A stretch of 64,000 nucleotides of DNA, from contig CAVWCQ010000001.1 of NCBI GenBank assembly GCA_963753545.1, positions 227,695-291,694 on the forward strand, read 5' to 3'. Below, piece by piece: positions 1-8,340 of the stretch. Position 1 is the first letter of the stretch, and every line of letters begins with the position of its first letter. Source of the stretch: CAVWCQ01 sp963753545. GTDB taxonomy: Bacteria; Chloroflexota; Anaerolineae; Aggregatilineales; Aggregatilineaceae. The notes under the pieces were generated by a model, which saw nothing but the letters and a program-made list of their open reading frames with translations, did not search any database and was not told the origin of the DNA. The translations under genes were made by a program, and so were the position numbers.

Positions 1-952
1 CCAACTGCACCCAGTTGATCACCGAACCGTAGCGCGTATGGAAGAACATCCGCCCATCCGGCGTGATCATCAGTCCAGCCAGGGGCGCATTCAGCCTGGG
101 ATCGAGCACCAGTTCAACCTGATCGGCGCGGCATCCACCTGCGTCCCGGCAAATATCCGGCTGGATGCGCCCGATCAGTCCGCGCCCGTCCCGTTCATAG
201 GAGAAATAGAGGTAGCCGTCCGAGAAAATCTGCATCGCCGTGATTCCCTCAATCCCGCGCAGCATAGGGGACGGTTCAGGATTGCCCGCCCGAATATCGG
301 TCAGGGGATACCATTCAATAGACCGATCCAGGTCGCCGGTGTTGGCGACATAGAGATATTCGCGGTGCAATACAAGGGCCGTTGGGTCTTCCAGCCCGGT
401 GATCCATGCCGTGCGCTCACCGTCGCGGGTCACCTGTTCGACCGTGTTTGCTCTCAGGCCAGAAACCAGAAACGAATTGACATCATAGGGAATCAACGAC
501 CAGGGTTCCCCGGTCCCGCTGACAATCGTTTCTACTTCGGCGGGCGTGACACGTACGATGCTGCGCGATCCCGCATCGGGAACCCACAAATACAGAGTGC
601 CGTCACGCCCCTTCTCTGGATAGATCGAAAAAGCATCCTTGACACCGTAGATGTACGTGTTTGTGAATCCCGTCTGATCATCGAGTTCGTACACAGTGCC
701 ATCGCCCGAACATACTACGTAAAGTTTGTTCGCATACCAGCCAATACCGTTGGGCCTGGCGACATTGCCAGTGAGATAATGAATTTGATCGACGGGCAGC
801 GGCAGGCGTGCTTCCGGCGTGCCCTGCTGTCGGCTTGCTGACGAAAGAGGGCCGCTGTTGTGGGCCTGAACTGTTGCACTGAGAGCGGCTATAGTGACCC
901 ATATCCAGGAGAAAAACAGCAAACGGGGCAGTCGTAGACTGGAATGGTTCAA
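1..952 (-). CDS. Exported beta-propeller protein (NHL/SMP-30-like), 3' end beyond window
   Basis: Reading leftward from 952 gives about 317 codons without a stop to the window edge. The first ~30 residues form a signal peptide (hydrophobic core LLFFSWIWVTIAALS, then AQA-like cleavage). The rest has repeated propeller blades with motifs such as RPNGIGWY, DGTVYELD, GTLYLWVPD and DGYLYFSY, typical of strictosidine-synthase/NHL-like six-bladed folds that bind small ligands or act as lactonases. There is no ATG. I chose TTG at 952 because GAGGAG (962-967) lies nine bases upstream, next to the end of the response regulator gene. CTG at 958 is an alternative. The short gap suggests co-transcription with the regulator. 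The substrate is unknown. Confidence 0.7.
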   Translation of the reverse strand, partial: MNHSSLRLPRLLFFSWIWVTIAALSATVQAHNSGPLSSASRQQGTPEARLPLPVDQIHYLTGNVARPNGIGWYANKLYVVCSGDGTVYELDDQTGFTNTYIYGVKDAFSIYPEKGRDGTLYLWVPDAGSRSIVRVTPAEVETIVSGTGEPWSLIPYDVNSFLVSGLRANTVEQVTRDGERTAWITGLEDPTALVLHREYLYVANTGDLDRSIEWYPLTDIRAGNPEPSPMLRGIEGITAMQIFSDGYLYFSYERDGRGLIGRIQPDICRDAGGCRADQVELVLDPRLNAPLAGLMITPDGRMFFHTRYGSVINWVQL

Positions 953-969
953 ATCCAGATACTCCTCTA

Positions 970-1602
970 TCAATGATCGACCAGCCCGATGCGCACTGCG
1001 TGGAGCGCGGCCTGAGTCCGGCTGGTTACGTGCAGCTTGTCAAGAATACTGCTGACATGAGTCTTGACGGTTTTTTCACCAATGTTCAGATGGTGAGCAA
1101 TCGCTTTATTCGACTGTCCCTGTGCCAGCAGGCGCAGCACGTCAAGTTCACGTCCAGTAAGGGCTTCAAGATGATTGGCTTCGCCCGCTTCATGCATCAA
1201 TTGGGCGGCAACCTTGGGGGAAAGCTGAATTTGCCCATCGATCCAGGCTGATTTGATGGCGCGGATCAGATCGTAAACATCAACATCTTTGGACAGGTAA
1301 CCAATGGCCCCGGCGCGCATGGCGTTGATAATGGATCGTTCTTCCAGCACGCTGGTGAGGACAATGACCTGTGTCCTGGGCAGTTCGGTTCGGATACGAG
1401 CAGTTGCTTCGATCCCATCCGTTTCTGGCATCAGCAAATCCATCAGGACCATATCAGGATGCAGATCGCGAGCCAGTTGCACAGCCTGTTGGCCGTTAAT
1501 TGCCTCGCCAACCAGTTCAAGATCGTGGTCTCGCTGCAAGAAAATACGAAGTCCCTGGCGCACAACGGCGTGATCGTCAGCAATCAAAACACGAATGGGC
1601 AT
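970..1602 (-). CDS. NarL/LuxR-family response regulator
   Basis: A 210-residue two-domain regulator. Residues 3-118 are a receiver with acidic pocket D9/D10, phospho-acceptor D55 (LMDLLMP) and the usual switch Thr and Lys. Residues ~145-208 are a LuxR helix-turn-helix (LTGRELDVLRLL, then KTVKTHVSSIL). The protein would be phosphorylated by a histidine kinase and bind DNA as a dimer. No partner kinase is adjacent, so it is an orphan here or its kinase lies left of the window. It runs divergently from the propeller gene at 1797, across a spacer with a 16-bp inverted repeat that could be its operator. The function is secure; the regulon is not known. Confidence 0.93.
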   Translation of the reverse strand: MPIRVLIADDHAVVRQGLRIFLQRDHDLELVGEAINGQQAVQLARDLHPDMVLMDLLMPETDGIEATARIRTELPRTQVIVLTSVLEERSIINAMRAGAIGYLSKDVDVYDLIRAIKSAWIDGQIQLSPKVAAQLMHEAGEANHLEALTGRELDVLRLLAQGQSNKAIAHHLNIGEKTVKTHVSSILDKLHVTSRTQAALHAVRIGLVDH

Positions 1603-1656
1603 GCTCGTTCCACTTGACTAAACTTCTCTTTAAAAGAACATGACACAGATACCCCC

Positions 1657-1747
1657 TGCTGCCAAACAGATGGCCGGTTGGATAAGTCGGGATTCAGGAG
1701 AGCGGGCGTGGGTAAAAAGATGGTTCCGCGTCATCTGTTTGGCAGCA
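1657..1747. promoter_or_regulatory. 16-bp perfect inverted repeat in divergent intergenic region
   Basis: TGCTGCCAAACAGATG at 1657-1672 is exactly complementary to CATCTGTTTGGCAGCA at 1732-1747, with 59 bases between the arms. It sits between the leftward LuxR-type regulator (start 1602) and the rightward propeller gene (start 1797). A TAAAAT box near 1755 could be the -10 of the rightward gene. The arms may be two copies of one asymmetric operator or a long-stem RNA. The match is visible; the role is inferred. Confidence 0.5.
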
Positions 1748-1796
1748 TTTTGCATAAAATCTCTTTATCGTGATATGTAGAGGGAGGGGAAGAATC

Positions 1797-2910
1797 ATGC
1801 GTAGAGGTTTGCTGTTCCTGGCCGGATTGCTGCTCGTGGTGAGCAGTGGATCGGCGTCATCGCTTGGCTCAAGACGCGCCTGTAACTCTACCCACTGATG
1901 GGTTTTATCTGGCTGCTGATCCGAATGATATTATCCAACTCTGGCGGCTCCCTGCGGATGGGTCCGAGCCGCAGATGCTTACCAACGCCCCCGAGAGTCT
2001 GGTCGATTTTGGGCTAAGCCCGGATGCTGGCAGCGCTGCTTATACCAGTGCGGGACAGGTGTGGTTGCAGCCGTTCGACGGCTCTGCGCCTGTCGCCCTG
2101 GTCACGCTCCAATCAGCAGCGGGGGCTCACCCGGTGCTCGGCAGCACGCAGCTTGCCTATGCGGATGATGGCGTCTGGGTTGTGCCGCTTGATGGCTCGC
2201 AGGAGCCGCGCCAGTTGGTGCAGAACACGATGATGGAAGGCATGAACGGCGTGTACGATCACTACTACGAGCCGTCCCGCTTTGTTGATGAGCACAACAG
2301 CCTGATCGTCAATATCCTGCTCTGGGAGGGCTACACGGTTGGCGTCATCGATCTGAGCAGCGGGTCGGTGCAGGAACTTGAGCGCGGCATCCACACCGGA
2401 GCACTGCCGCTGGCGGACGGGCGGCTGCTGCTCTATGGGAATGGCGCCGTGGAAGGTGCCTTCGATCTACAGGCGGTCGATTGGCTGGACCTGAACGCGG
2501 GTAATGTGCTGGTAGATCTGAATATCTTCGAAGCGGTTGGACCGCTGTTTGTAGAACAGGCCGTTGAAACACTTCCCGGCATGATCCGCGTGTTTGGCAC
2601 CACGTTCACCGATCCGGCTACCTATGCGACGGTCCTGTTTGTCTTTGACTACAACTCCGCAAAGGATGTCGTGGTTGGAGATATTTATACCTTCGCCGCG
2701 CTGCCCTCAAACGAGGGGACGCAGACTCTGTATGGCCCCCTGTCGCCAGATGGCTCGCTGCTGGTGGAATATGTCAACGCGACCCTGCAAACGGACCGCG
2801 ATCCGCGTGGGGTTGTCACCGGAGAACTGTCCCTGGTGGATATCGCGTCGGGGAATATGCTTCATCTGTCCGGCCCGGTATCTTCTTTTCAGTGGGGGCC
2901 GCTCCCTTAA
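1797..2910 (+). CDS. Exported TolB-like beta-propeller protein (frame break near 1855)
   Basis: ATG at 1797 follows a strong AGGGAGGGGA ribosome site and opens a clean signal peptide (MRRGLLFLAGLLLVVSSGSA). That frame stops after ~33 codons. The mature protein continues one frame over from about 1846 (LAQDAPVTLPTDG onward) for ~350 residues to the stop at 2908. It carries TolB/WD40-like blades (for example LSPDAGSAAYTS, LSPDGSLLVEY). The signal peptide and mature part fit together if one base is lost or gained near 1850-1870. I read it as one exported propeller of about 370 residues. Hairpins at 2921-2943 and 2962-2981 follow it. Confidence 0.72.
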
Positions 2911-2920
2911 CTGCATCAAA

Positions 2921-2943
2921 AGAGCGTGCTTCGAACACGCTCT
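2921..2943. terminator. Hairpin between convergent genes
   Basis: AGAGCGTG (2921-2928) pairs with CACGCTCT (2936-2943) around a 7-base loop, just after the propeller stop and before the 3' end of xylB. There is no strong T tract on either side, so termination is plausible but weak. Confidence 0.5.
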
Positions 2944-2961
2944 CGTAAAATCAACACGTAG

Positions 2962-2981
2962 GGGCGAGGCTTGCCTCGCCC
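2962..2981. repeat. GC hairpin of dispersed-repeat type
   Basis: GGGCGAGG and CCTCGCCC form an 8-bp stem with loop CTTG, preceded by GTAG and followed by TTT. The phrase resembles short dispersed palindromic repeats common in Chloroflexota and cyanobacteria. A related CGCCCCTACAAA phrase occurs near 52196. It may also help terminate both convergent genes. Confidence 0.45.
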
Positions 2982-2997
2982 TTTGCATACCTTACTC

Positions 2998-4482
2998 CTA
3001 GTGCAGCTTCGCGAACGTATCAGCCAGCAGCGGATAGAGTGTCCGGTAAATTTGGTACGCATCCTCATAGGCTTTGACGTCTGCGCCGGGCTGGACTTCC
3101 TCGCCCATGCTGATCAGATCGGCTGTTTCCGCCACAGTTGCCCAAACGCCCGCGCCAACTCCGGCCAGCAGCGCCGCGCCATAAGCCGCCCCTTCGACTG
3201 CTTCCACGGTAACCATCGGCCTGTTCAGAATATCAGCCATGATCTGCCGCCACAGCGGACTTTTTGCCCCGCCGCCGCTGACATGAATCCGCGTGATTTG
3301 CCGCCCGGCTTCACTGGCGCGGATCAGCTCGAAACTGTCGCGCAGGCCAAAAGCGACACCTTCCAGCACAGCGCGGGTCATGTGGGCCTGAGTATGGCGG
3401 GTGGTCAGGCCGATAAAGCCAGCCCGCGCCAGCGGATCGGGGTGCGGTGTGCGTTCGCCGCTCAGGTAGGGCAGGAAGAAAAGTCCTTCGGAACCAGCGG
3501 GAACAGAGGCCGCTTTGTCCGTCAAAGCGCCAAAATCCACACCCGGTGCGAGCGTATCCCGGTACCATTGCAGGCTGCCTGCCGCCGAGAGCATGACGCC
3601 CATGAAGTGCCACATACCGGGCACGGCATGGCAGAAGGCGTGCAGTTTGCCGTCCGGTTCATAGGCATAACTGTTCAGCGGGGCAAAGACGACGCCGGAA
3701 GTGCCAACGGTCATGGCTACGATTCCGCTGCGCACCGCGCCCACACCAACCGCCTGCGCCGCCTGATCGCCGCCGCCGCCTACAATCGGCGTGCCTGCTT
3801 TGAGACCCGTTTCTGCTGCGGCGGATTGGCTCACGACGCCCGTTACTTCCGGCCCTTCGCAAACGGCAGGCATCCAGGCAGCGGGAATGTCGAGCGCGTT
3901 CAATACTTCATCTGACCAGCGGCGGTTCGCAACATCCAGCAGCACCATGCCCGATGCATCGGAAACATCGGAGGCATAATCACCACTTAGTTTGAAACGA
4001 ATATAGTCCTTGGGCAGCAGCACATGAGCGATCTGCTTATAGATTTCCGGCTCATGTTCCCGCACCCAGACGATTTTCGGCGCTGTAAATCCGGTCAGGG
4101 CGCGGTTGCCTGTCAGTTGAATCAGCCGCTCCGAACCGACGGTTTTGGTGATCCAGTCGCATTCCGCCTGGGTGCGCTGGTCGTTCCACAAGATCGCCGG
4201 ACGCAGAACATTGTTGTGTGCGTCGAGGCAGACAAGGCCGTGCATTTGCCCGGTCAGGCCAACGGCAACGATCTGATCAGCCGCGCCCGTCTGTTGCAGG
4301 ACGGCCCGAATCGAGGCGGCCATACCCGACCACCAGTCCGCCGGGTTTTGTTCACTCCACAGTGGGCGTGGATTGCTAATCGGATGCGGGCTGGTATGGC
4401 TGGCAACAACCGCTCCCTGCTCATCAATCAGAAGGGCTTTTGCTCCGGTGGTGCTGATGTCTAATCCAAGTAGGTAGCGCAT
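2998..4482 (-). CDS. xylB: Xylulokinase
   Basis: A 494-residue FGGY-family sugar kinase that phosphorylates D-xylulose to xylulose 5-phosphate with ATP. The N-terminal phosphate-binding loop (LLGLDISTTGAKALL), the xylulokinase-type block GLTGQMHGLV near residue 77, ILWNDQRT, the C-terminal GGGDQAAQAVGVG (whose Asp is the expected catalytic base) and SGGGAKSPLWRQIMAD are all present. Length matches XylB. ATG at 4482 has GAGGAT a few bases upstream. It lies 34 bases after the ABC/kinase fusion gene, so the two are probably co-transcribed. With the xylA-like gene at 17.5-18.6 kb it completes entry of xylose into the pentose phosphate pathway. Related FGGY substrates (ribulose) cannot be fully excluded. 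Confidence 0.92.
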   Translation of the reverse strand: MRYLLGLDISTTGAKALLIDEQGAVVASHTSPHPISNPRPLWSEQNPADWWSGMAASIRAVLQQTGAADQIVAVGLTGQMHGLVCLDAHNNVLRPAILWNDQRTQAECDWITKTVGSERLIQLTGNRALTGFTAPKIVWVREHEPEIYKQIAHVLLPKDYIRFKLSGDYASDVSDASGMVLLDVANRRWSDEVLNALDIPAAWMPAVCEGPEVTGVVSQSAAAETGLKAGTPIVGGGGDQAAQAVGVGAVRSGIVAMTVGTSGVVFAPLNSYAYEPDGKLHAFCHAVPGMWHFMGVMLSAAGSLQWYRDTLAPGVDFGALTDKAASVPAGSEGLFFLPYLSGERTPHPDPLARAGFIGLTTRHTQAHMTRAVLEGVAFGLRDSFELIRASEAGRQITRIHVSGGGAKSPLWRQIMADILNRPMVTVEAVEGAAYGAALLAGVGAGVWATVAETADLISMGEEVQPGADVKAYEDAYQIYRTLYPLLADTFAKLH

Positions 4483-4516
4483 AAGTGATCCTCATAGAAA
4501 TGAAGGCAGATGAAAG

Positions 4517-7048
4517 TCAGTCTTTCCAAACTGTTTTCAGCGCACGGATGATATCCCCCGGCGCTGTTTTCTCCATAATCTGAACCGGGACGATCCGCGT
4601 CTCGATTGCTGGTAACTCAGAGCGAGGCGTGCCTGAGTTTGAGACAATCACCAGAATGGGTGTCGAGGCGGTATAGGGCGAGACGAGCAGCGCTTCGAGA
4701 AGGGCGTAGGCCCCGGCGTTCCCGGCGTGAAAGATGATGCCATCGGGGGCAATCACGTCTGCCAGATCGAGCGCGGACTGATCCACATTCGCCTGCTCGA
4801 CCACATACCCGGCTGTTTCCAGGTCTTGCTGCAAACGGAGGGCTTCCGTGCATTCATCCTGGAGTAGTAAGATCAACCGGGTGGTGCTTGGGACGGGTGT
4901 CTCAAAAATGATCGACTTTCCGGTTTTGATGGGAGGCGACTGGATCACCTGCCCCCCCGTCAGGGCCAGTTGTTCGGTGGTAGCGATGGGAATGGAGAAT
5001 CTGAACAGGCTGCCCACTCCAACCTGGCTCTCGACGTGAATTTTCCCTCCCTGGAGTTCAACCAATTGTTTGCTGATATTCAGGCCCAGTCCTGTTCCGC
5101 CATATTTTTTGGAGCGGGCCAGATCGGGCTGATTGAGCCGGTCAAACAGATAGGGAAGTATATGCTCCGGAATGCCGATGCCTGTATCCAGCACCGAAAC
5201 GACCACACTGCTGCCAGCCGTTTCTGCCGAAACTGTGACTGCTCCTTCTTCCGTATATTTCACCGCGTTTGACAGCAGGTTGAGCACAATTTGCTGCGTG
5301 CGCAGATGATCGCCCCAGACAGGCGGCAGATCATCCGGGTAATGCGCCTTCAGGTCCACCGGGCGGCTATGCAGCAGACCATACGACGCCTGGATCGCAT
5401 GATCCAGAATGCTTTTGAGATCAATGGCTGCAAAATTGAGCTTAAATTCGCCCGTCTCGATCTGGCTCAGATCCAGGATGTCATTGATCAGCGCCAGCAA
5501 ATGCTCCCCGCTCCGGCAAATCGTGCGCAGATCGTGTAGATATTCGTCGGGAATCGGGCTGTCATAAAATTGGGCGTCCGTGCTCATCATCGCTTTGGTA
5601 TGCCCGATGATGGCGCTGAGCGGGGTGCGCAGTTCGTGTGACATATTGGATAGGAAAATACTTTTGAAGCGGCTGGCCCGGTCTGCCTGCTGGCGCGCAA
5701 CCTGAGCGGCTTCGAACAACTCCGCGTTGCGAATGGCAATCGCCAGTTGATCGGCCAGCCCTTGCAGAACAAAAACATCTTCTTCGTCAAACGAATTTTG
5801 CCGCTCGGCCTGAAGGTCCAATACACCCAGCACACGCGTACCGATGCGCAGGGGCAGTGCCAGTTCAGACCGCGTATTGGGCAGCCCGGCGTCGTGCCGG
5901 AAGTTCCGCACGTCCGAGACATCATTCGCTAACTGGGCCTGCCCGGTGGCGGCGCACCAGCCGATCATGCTGCCTTCACCGACCCTCAGCCGGACCTGTT
6001 CCGCAGGCGGTGGCTCTGGCCCGGCGCTGTTTCGCAGCAGCACAAATTCCCCACCTTCATCGGCCAGGAAGATGGCAACATGATAATAGCTGAAGCGTTC
6101 TCCGATGATCTTAACGATGCGCCGCAGCAGTTCGTCCAGATCCAGGATAGACGTCACGCTGCGCGCGACATCGGCATGGGCGTTGAGCTGGACCGCCCGT
6201 TTTTCTAACTTCTGATTGAGCTGGTTGAGTTTTTCGGCCTGCTGGCGCACTTCAAAATAAGTGCTGAGTGCCCAAACCGCCGGGGAGCGTTTATCCTCGC
6301 TCAATTCCAGGATCAGGCGGACAATCTCTTCCTGGGTCGTTTCGGCGGCGCGCCGTTCCGCGATCTTCTGCCCGGCGTTCAGGACAATAATGCGATCCGA
6401 CAGGCGGAAGATATCATCAATGTTTTGCGTAACCAGCAGGACGGCCCCACCGCGCGCCCGCGTCTCTTCGATCAGCCGGAAGATTTCCGCCTGATACTGT
6501 TCGAGCGCATTCATCGGCTCGTCCAGCACCAGCAGGTGCGGCGTGCGGATGGTGGCGTGGACAAAGGCGACCATTTTACGCTGGGCGCTGGTCAGATCGT
6601 TCAGGCGGCAGGTGAGCGACGGCGGCTCAAAGCCCAGCCGCTCGAATTCTGCGCTGGCAATGGCCTCCATGTTGCGCTGATCCCACCATCCTAACCAGCG
6701 CAGAGGCAGAGGACTGCGTGGGGGCCGCCCGGCGAAAATATAGCCGATCCCGGTCATAAGCTGCGCGTCATTGATATCCTGGTGGACAACGCGGATGCCG
6801 TAACGCCCCGCGCGGTGCGGAGGAGCCAGGCGAACGGCCCGCCCCTGGACATAAAACTTCCCCTTATCGGGGCGAATGGCTCCTGCGATCAGGCGCAGCA
6901 GCGTCGATTTGCCAGAGTAGGTATCGCCTACCACGCCAATCACTTCGCCGGAGAAGATATCCAGGTTCACCCGCTGCAGGGCTTCGATACCGCCGTAGCG
7001 CTTGGAGAGATCAACCACCCTGAGAAATGGCATTACACCAAATTTCAT
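4517..7048 (-). CDS. Fusion: degenerate sugar-ABC ATPase + GAF + histidine kinase + pseudo-receiver
   Basis: One intact 843-residue frame. Residues ~8-250 match the N-terminal half of RbsA/MglA-type sugar ABC ATPases. Walker A is GDTYSGKST (41-49) where neighbours have GENGAGKST. The signature is LTSAQ (152-156) instead of LSGGQ. Walker B LLVLDEP (172-178) is kept, and the H-loop His is replaced by Gln (VTQN, Q208). A coiled linker (265-292) leads to a GAF domain (~295-445), a HisKA domain with SHELRTP (H471), a HATPase domain with N590/N594, DTGIGIP (621-627) and GGTGLGL (650-656), and a C-terminal receiver-like fold (~720-840) whose phospho-Asp position holds His (IIFHAGN). No membrane segment is seen. 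It lies between the transporter genes and xylB. I infer that it docks on the sugar permease or senses transport and signals by phosphotransfer; the receiving regulator is unknown. Confidence 0.88.
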   Translation of the reverse strand: MKFGVMPFLRVVDLSKRYGGIEALQRVNLDIFSGEVIGVVGDTYSGKSTLLRLIAGAIRPDKGKFYVQGRAVRLAPPHRAGRYGIRVVHQDINDAQLMTGIGYIFAGRPPRSPLPLRWLGWWDQRNMEAIASAEFERLGFEPPSLTCRLNDLTSAQRKMVAFVHATIRTPHLLVLDEPMNALEQYQAEIFRLIEETRARGGAVLLVTQNIDDIFRLSDRIIVLNAGQKIAERRAAETTQEEIVRLILELSEDKRSPAVWALSTYFEVRQQAEKLNQLNQKLEKRAVQLNAHADVARSVTSILDLDELLRRIVKIIGERFSYYHVAIFLADEGGEFVLLRNSAGPEPPPAEQVRLRVGEGSMIGWCAATGQAQLANDVSDVRNFRHDAGLPNTRSELALPLRIGTRVLGVLDLQAERQNSFDEEDVFVLQGLADQLAIAIRNAELFEAAQVARQQADRASRFKSIFLSNMSHELRTPLSAIIGHTKAMMSTDAQFYDSPIPDEYLHDLRTICRSGEHLLALINDILDLSQIETGEFKLNFAAIDLKSILDHAIQASYGLLHSRPVDLKAHYPDDLPPVWGDHLRTQQIVLNLLSNAVKYTEEGAVTVSAETAGSSVVVSVLDTGIGIPEHILPYLFDRLNQPDLARSKKYGGTGLGLNISKQLVELQGGKIHVESQVGVGSLFRFSIPIATTEQLALTGGQVIQSPPIKTGKSIIFETPVPSTTRLILLLQDECTEALRLQQDLETAGYVVEQANVDQSALDLADVIAPDGIIFHAGNAGAYALLEALLVSPYTASTPILVIVSNSGTPRSELPAIETRIVPVQIMEKTAPGDIIRALKTVWKD

Positions 7049-7081
7049 CCCGAACCCGTGTTTATATCAACGACAAACGAG

Positions 7082-7112
7082 ATACCAGCCTCGTTTAGGG
7101 CGAGGCTGGTAT
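7082..7112 (-). terminator. Strong stem-loop after sugar permease
   Basis: ATACCAGCCTCG (7082-7093) pairs perfectly with CGAGGCTGGTAT (7101-7112), a 12-bp stem with a 7-base loop. It lies between the permease stop (7136) and the fusion gene start (7048). It probably ends or attenuates the transporter transcript, reducing expression of the kinase fusion and xylB relative to the transporter. Confidence 0.7.
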
Positions 7113-7135
7113 GGGTATTATACTGCGATTTGGCG

Positions 7136-8293
7136 TTAGGACCGCAGCAGACGAACCCACCCGGATCGAGTGAACAGGAAGCGCCACGCCGATTTCAAGC
7201 GGGCGCGAACCTGCGGATCCTGCCGCGCGCGGTCGAACATGATGGCGAGAATGATCGTCGCGCCGATAGCGGTTGGCTGCCAGTACGGGTCATAACCCAA
7301 CAGATTGAGGCCGTTGCGCAGCACCTGCATAATCGCCGCGCCGATCAACGTGCCGACAATCGTTCCCTTGCCACCTTTGACGCTGGCCCCACCAATGAAC
7401 ACGGCGGCGATCACGTCCAATTCGTATCCGCTTGCTGCTGTCGGAGCCGCTACTCCCAGACGGGCCGTCATCAGCACCCCACCGATTCCCGCCATCAGGC
7501 CAGAGAAAGAATAGGCCATCAGCTTGACGTGCCTGGTGTTGATCCCGGACAGTTCTGTCGCCTGTTCGTTCCCACCGAGAGCATAAATCCGGTAGCCCCA
7601 GATCGTTCGCAGCAGGAAAATGGACATGACGACAGCCAGGACAACCATGATGATGGTCGGATACGGCACGTCATAGCCGAATATGATCCACTCTCCTTGT
7701 CCTAGTTCACGGAAGTTGTCATTCAACTTCTGGAACGGCCAGCCCGACGACCAGACATAGCAGATACCGCGTACGACGCTCATCATGCCGAGGGTCGCAA
7801 TAAAGGGCGGCAGATTGCCCCAGGCGACCAGGATGCCATTCAGTGCCCCAACGGCCAGTCCAGCTAAACATCCTAACACCAGGGCGCGCCAGACATAAAA
7901 GTCCGGCCCCATCGTCTGTGTACGCCCGTTGATCACCTTTTCGACCATCCAGGCTGTATCTTCGTTGTTGATCTTGCCCGCGACGTAATAGGCCGATACC
8001 AGCCCTGCCAGCGCCATGACCGATCCGGTGGACAGGTCAATACCGCCTGTGATGATTACCAGGGTTTGCCCAAAGGCGGCGATGGCGATCCAGGAAAAGG
8101 CCAGCCAGACACTGCGCAGGTTGCCAGGGGTATTAAAAGTATCTGTTTTAAGGCTCAGGTAGCCTACCCCCAACAGCAGGATGGCGAAGACGCCGATTTC
8201 CTGGCTCGTCAGGAGGCTTTTCCACCAGTTGACCGAGGCATTACCCAAATTGGATTTAGGTGCTGTCGGTTGCGTTGTTGTTTCAGCAGTCAT
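7136..8293 (-). CDS. Sugar ABC transporter permease (RbsC/XylH type)
   Basis: A 385-residue integral membrane protein of the BPD_transp_2 family, the channel subunit for CUT2 (monosaccharide) ABC importers. It has ~9-10 hydrophobic helices after a 40-residue N-terminal extension. The hallmark GGIDLSTGSVMAL follows the third helix, and ALGGNEQATELSGINT is the cytoplasmic coupling segment that contacts the ATPase. The C-terminal blocks AVFIGGASVKGGKGTIVGTLIGA and LNLLGYDPYWQP are also present. It follows the ATPase gene by 47 bases in the same operon. The substrate is probably xylose or another pentose by context. Confidence 0.93.
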   Translation of the reverse strand: MTAETTTQPTAPKSNLGNASVNWWKSLLTSQEIGVFAILLLGVGYLSLKTDTFNTPGNLRSVWLAFSWIAIAAFGQTLVIITGGIDLSTGSVMALAGLVSAYYVAGKINNEDTAWMVEKVINGRTQTMGPDFYVWRALVLGCLAGLAVGALNGILVAWGNLPPFIATLGMMSVVRGICYVWSSGWPFQKLNDNFRELGQGEWIIFGYDVPYPTIIMVVLAVVMSIFLLRTIWGYRIYALGGNEQATELSGINTRHVKLMAYSFSGLMAGIGGVLMTARLGVAAPTAASGYELDVIAAVFIGGASVKGGKGTIVGTLIGAAIMQVLRNGLNLLGYDPYWQPTAIGATIILAIMFDRARQDPQVRARLKSAWRFLFTRSGWVRLLRS

Positions 8294-8340
8294 AATCCAA
8301 AACCTTCACTTTCCATAATTGAGTGTTTTGCAACACCAGA

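Noticed and set aside
38..841. Long rightward open frame opposite the first propeller gene
   Set aside because: No ribosome site or family features; the opposite strand gives a clean signal peptide and propeller repeats through the same bases.
2971..3915. Rightward open frame opposite xylB
   Set aside because: It is the mirror of the xylulokinase codon pattern and contains no recognisable domain.
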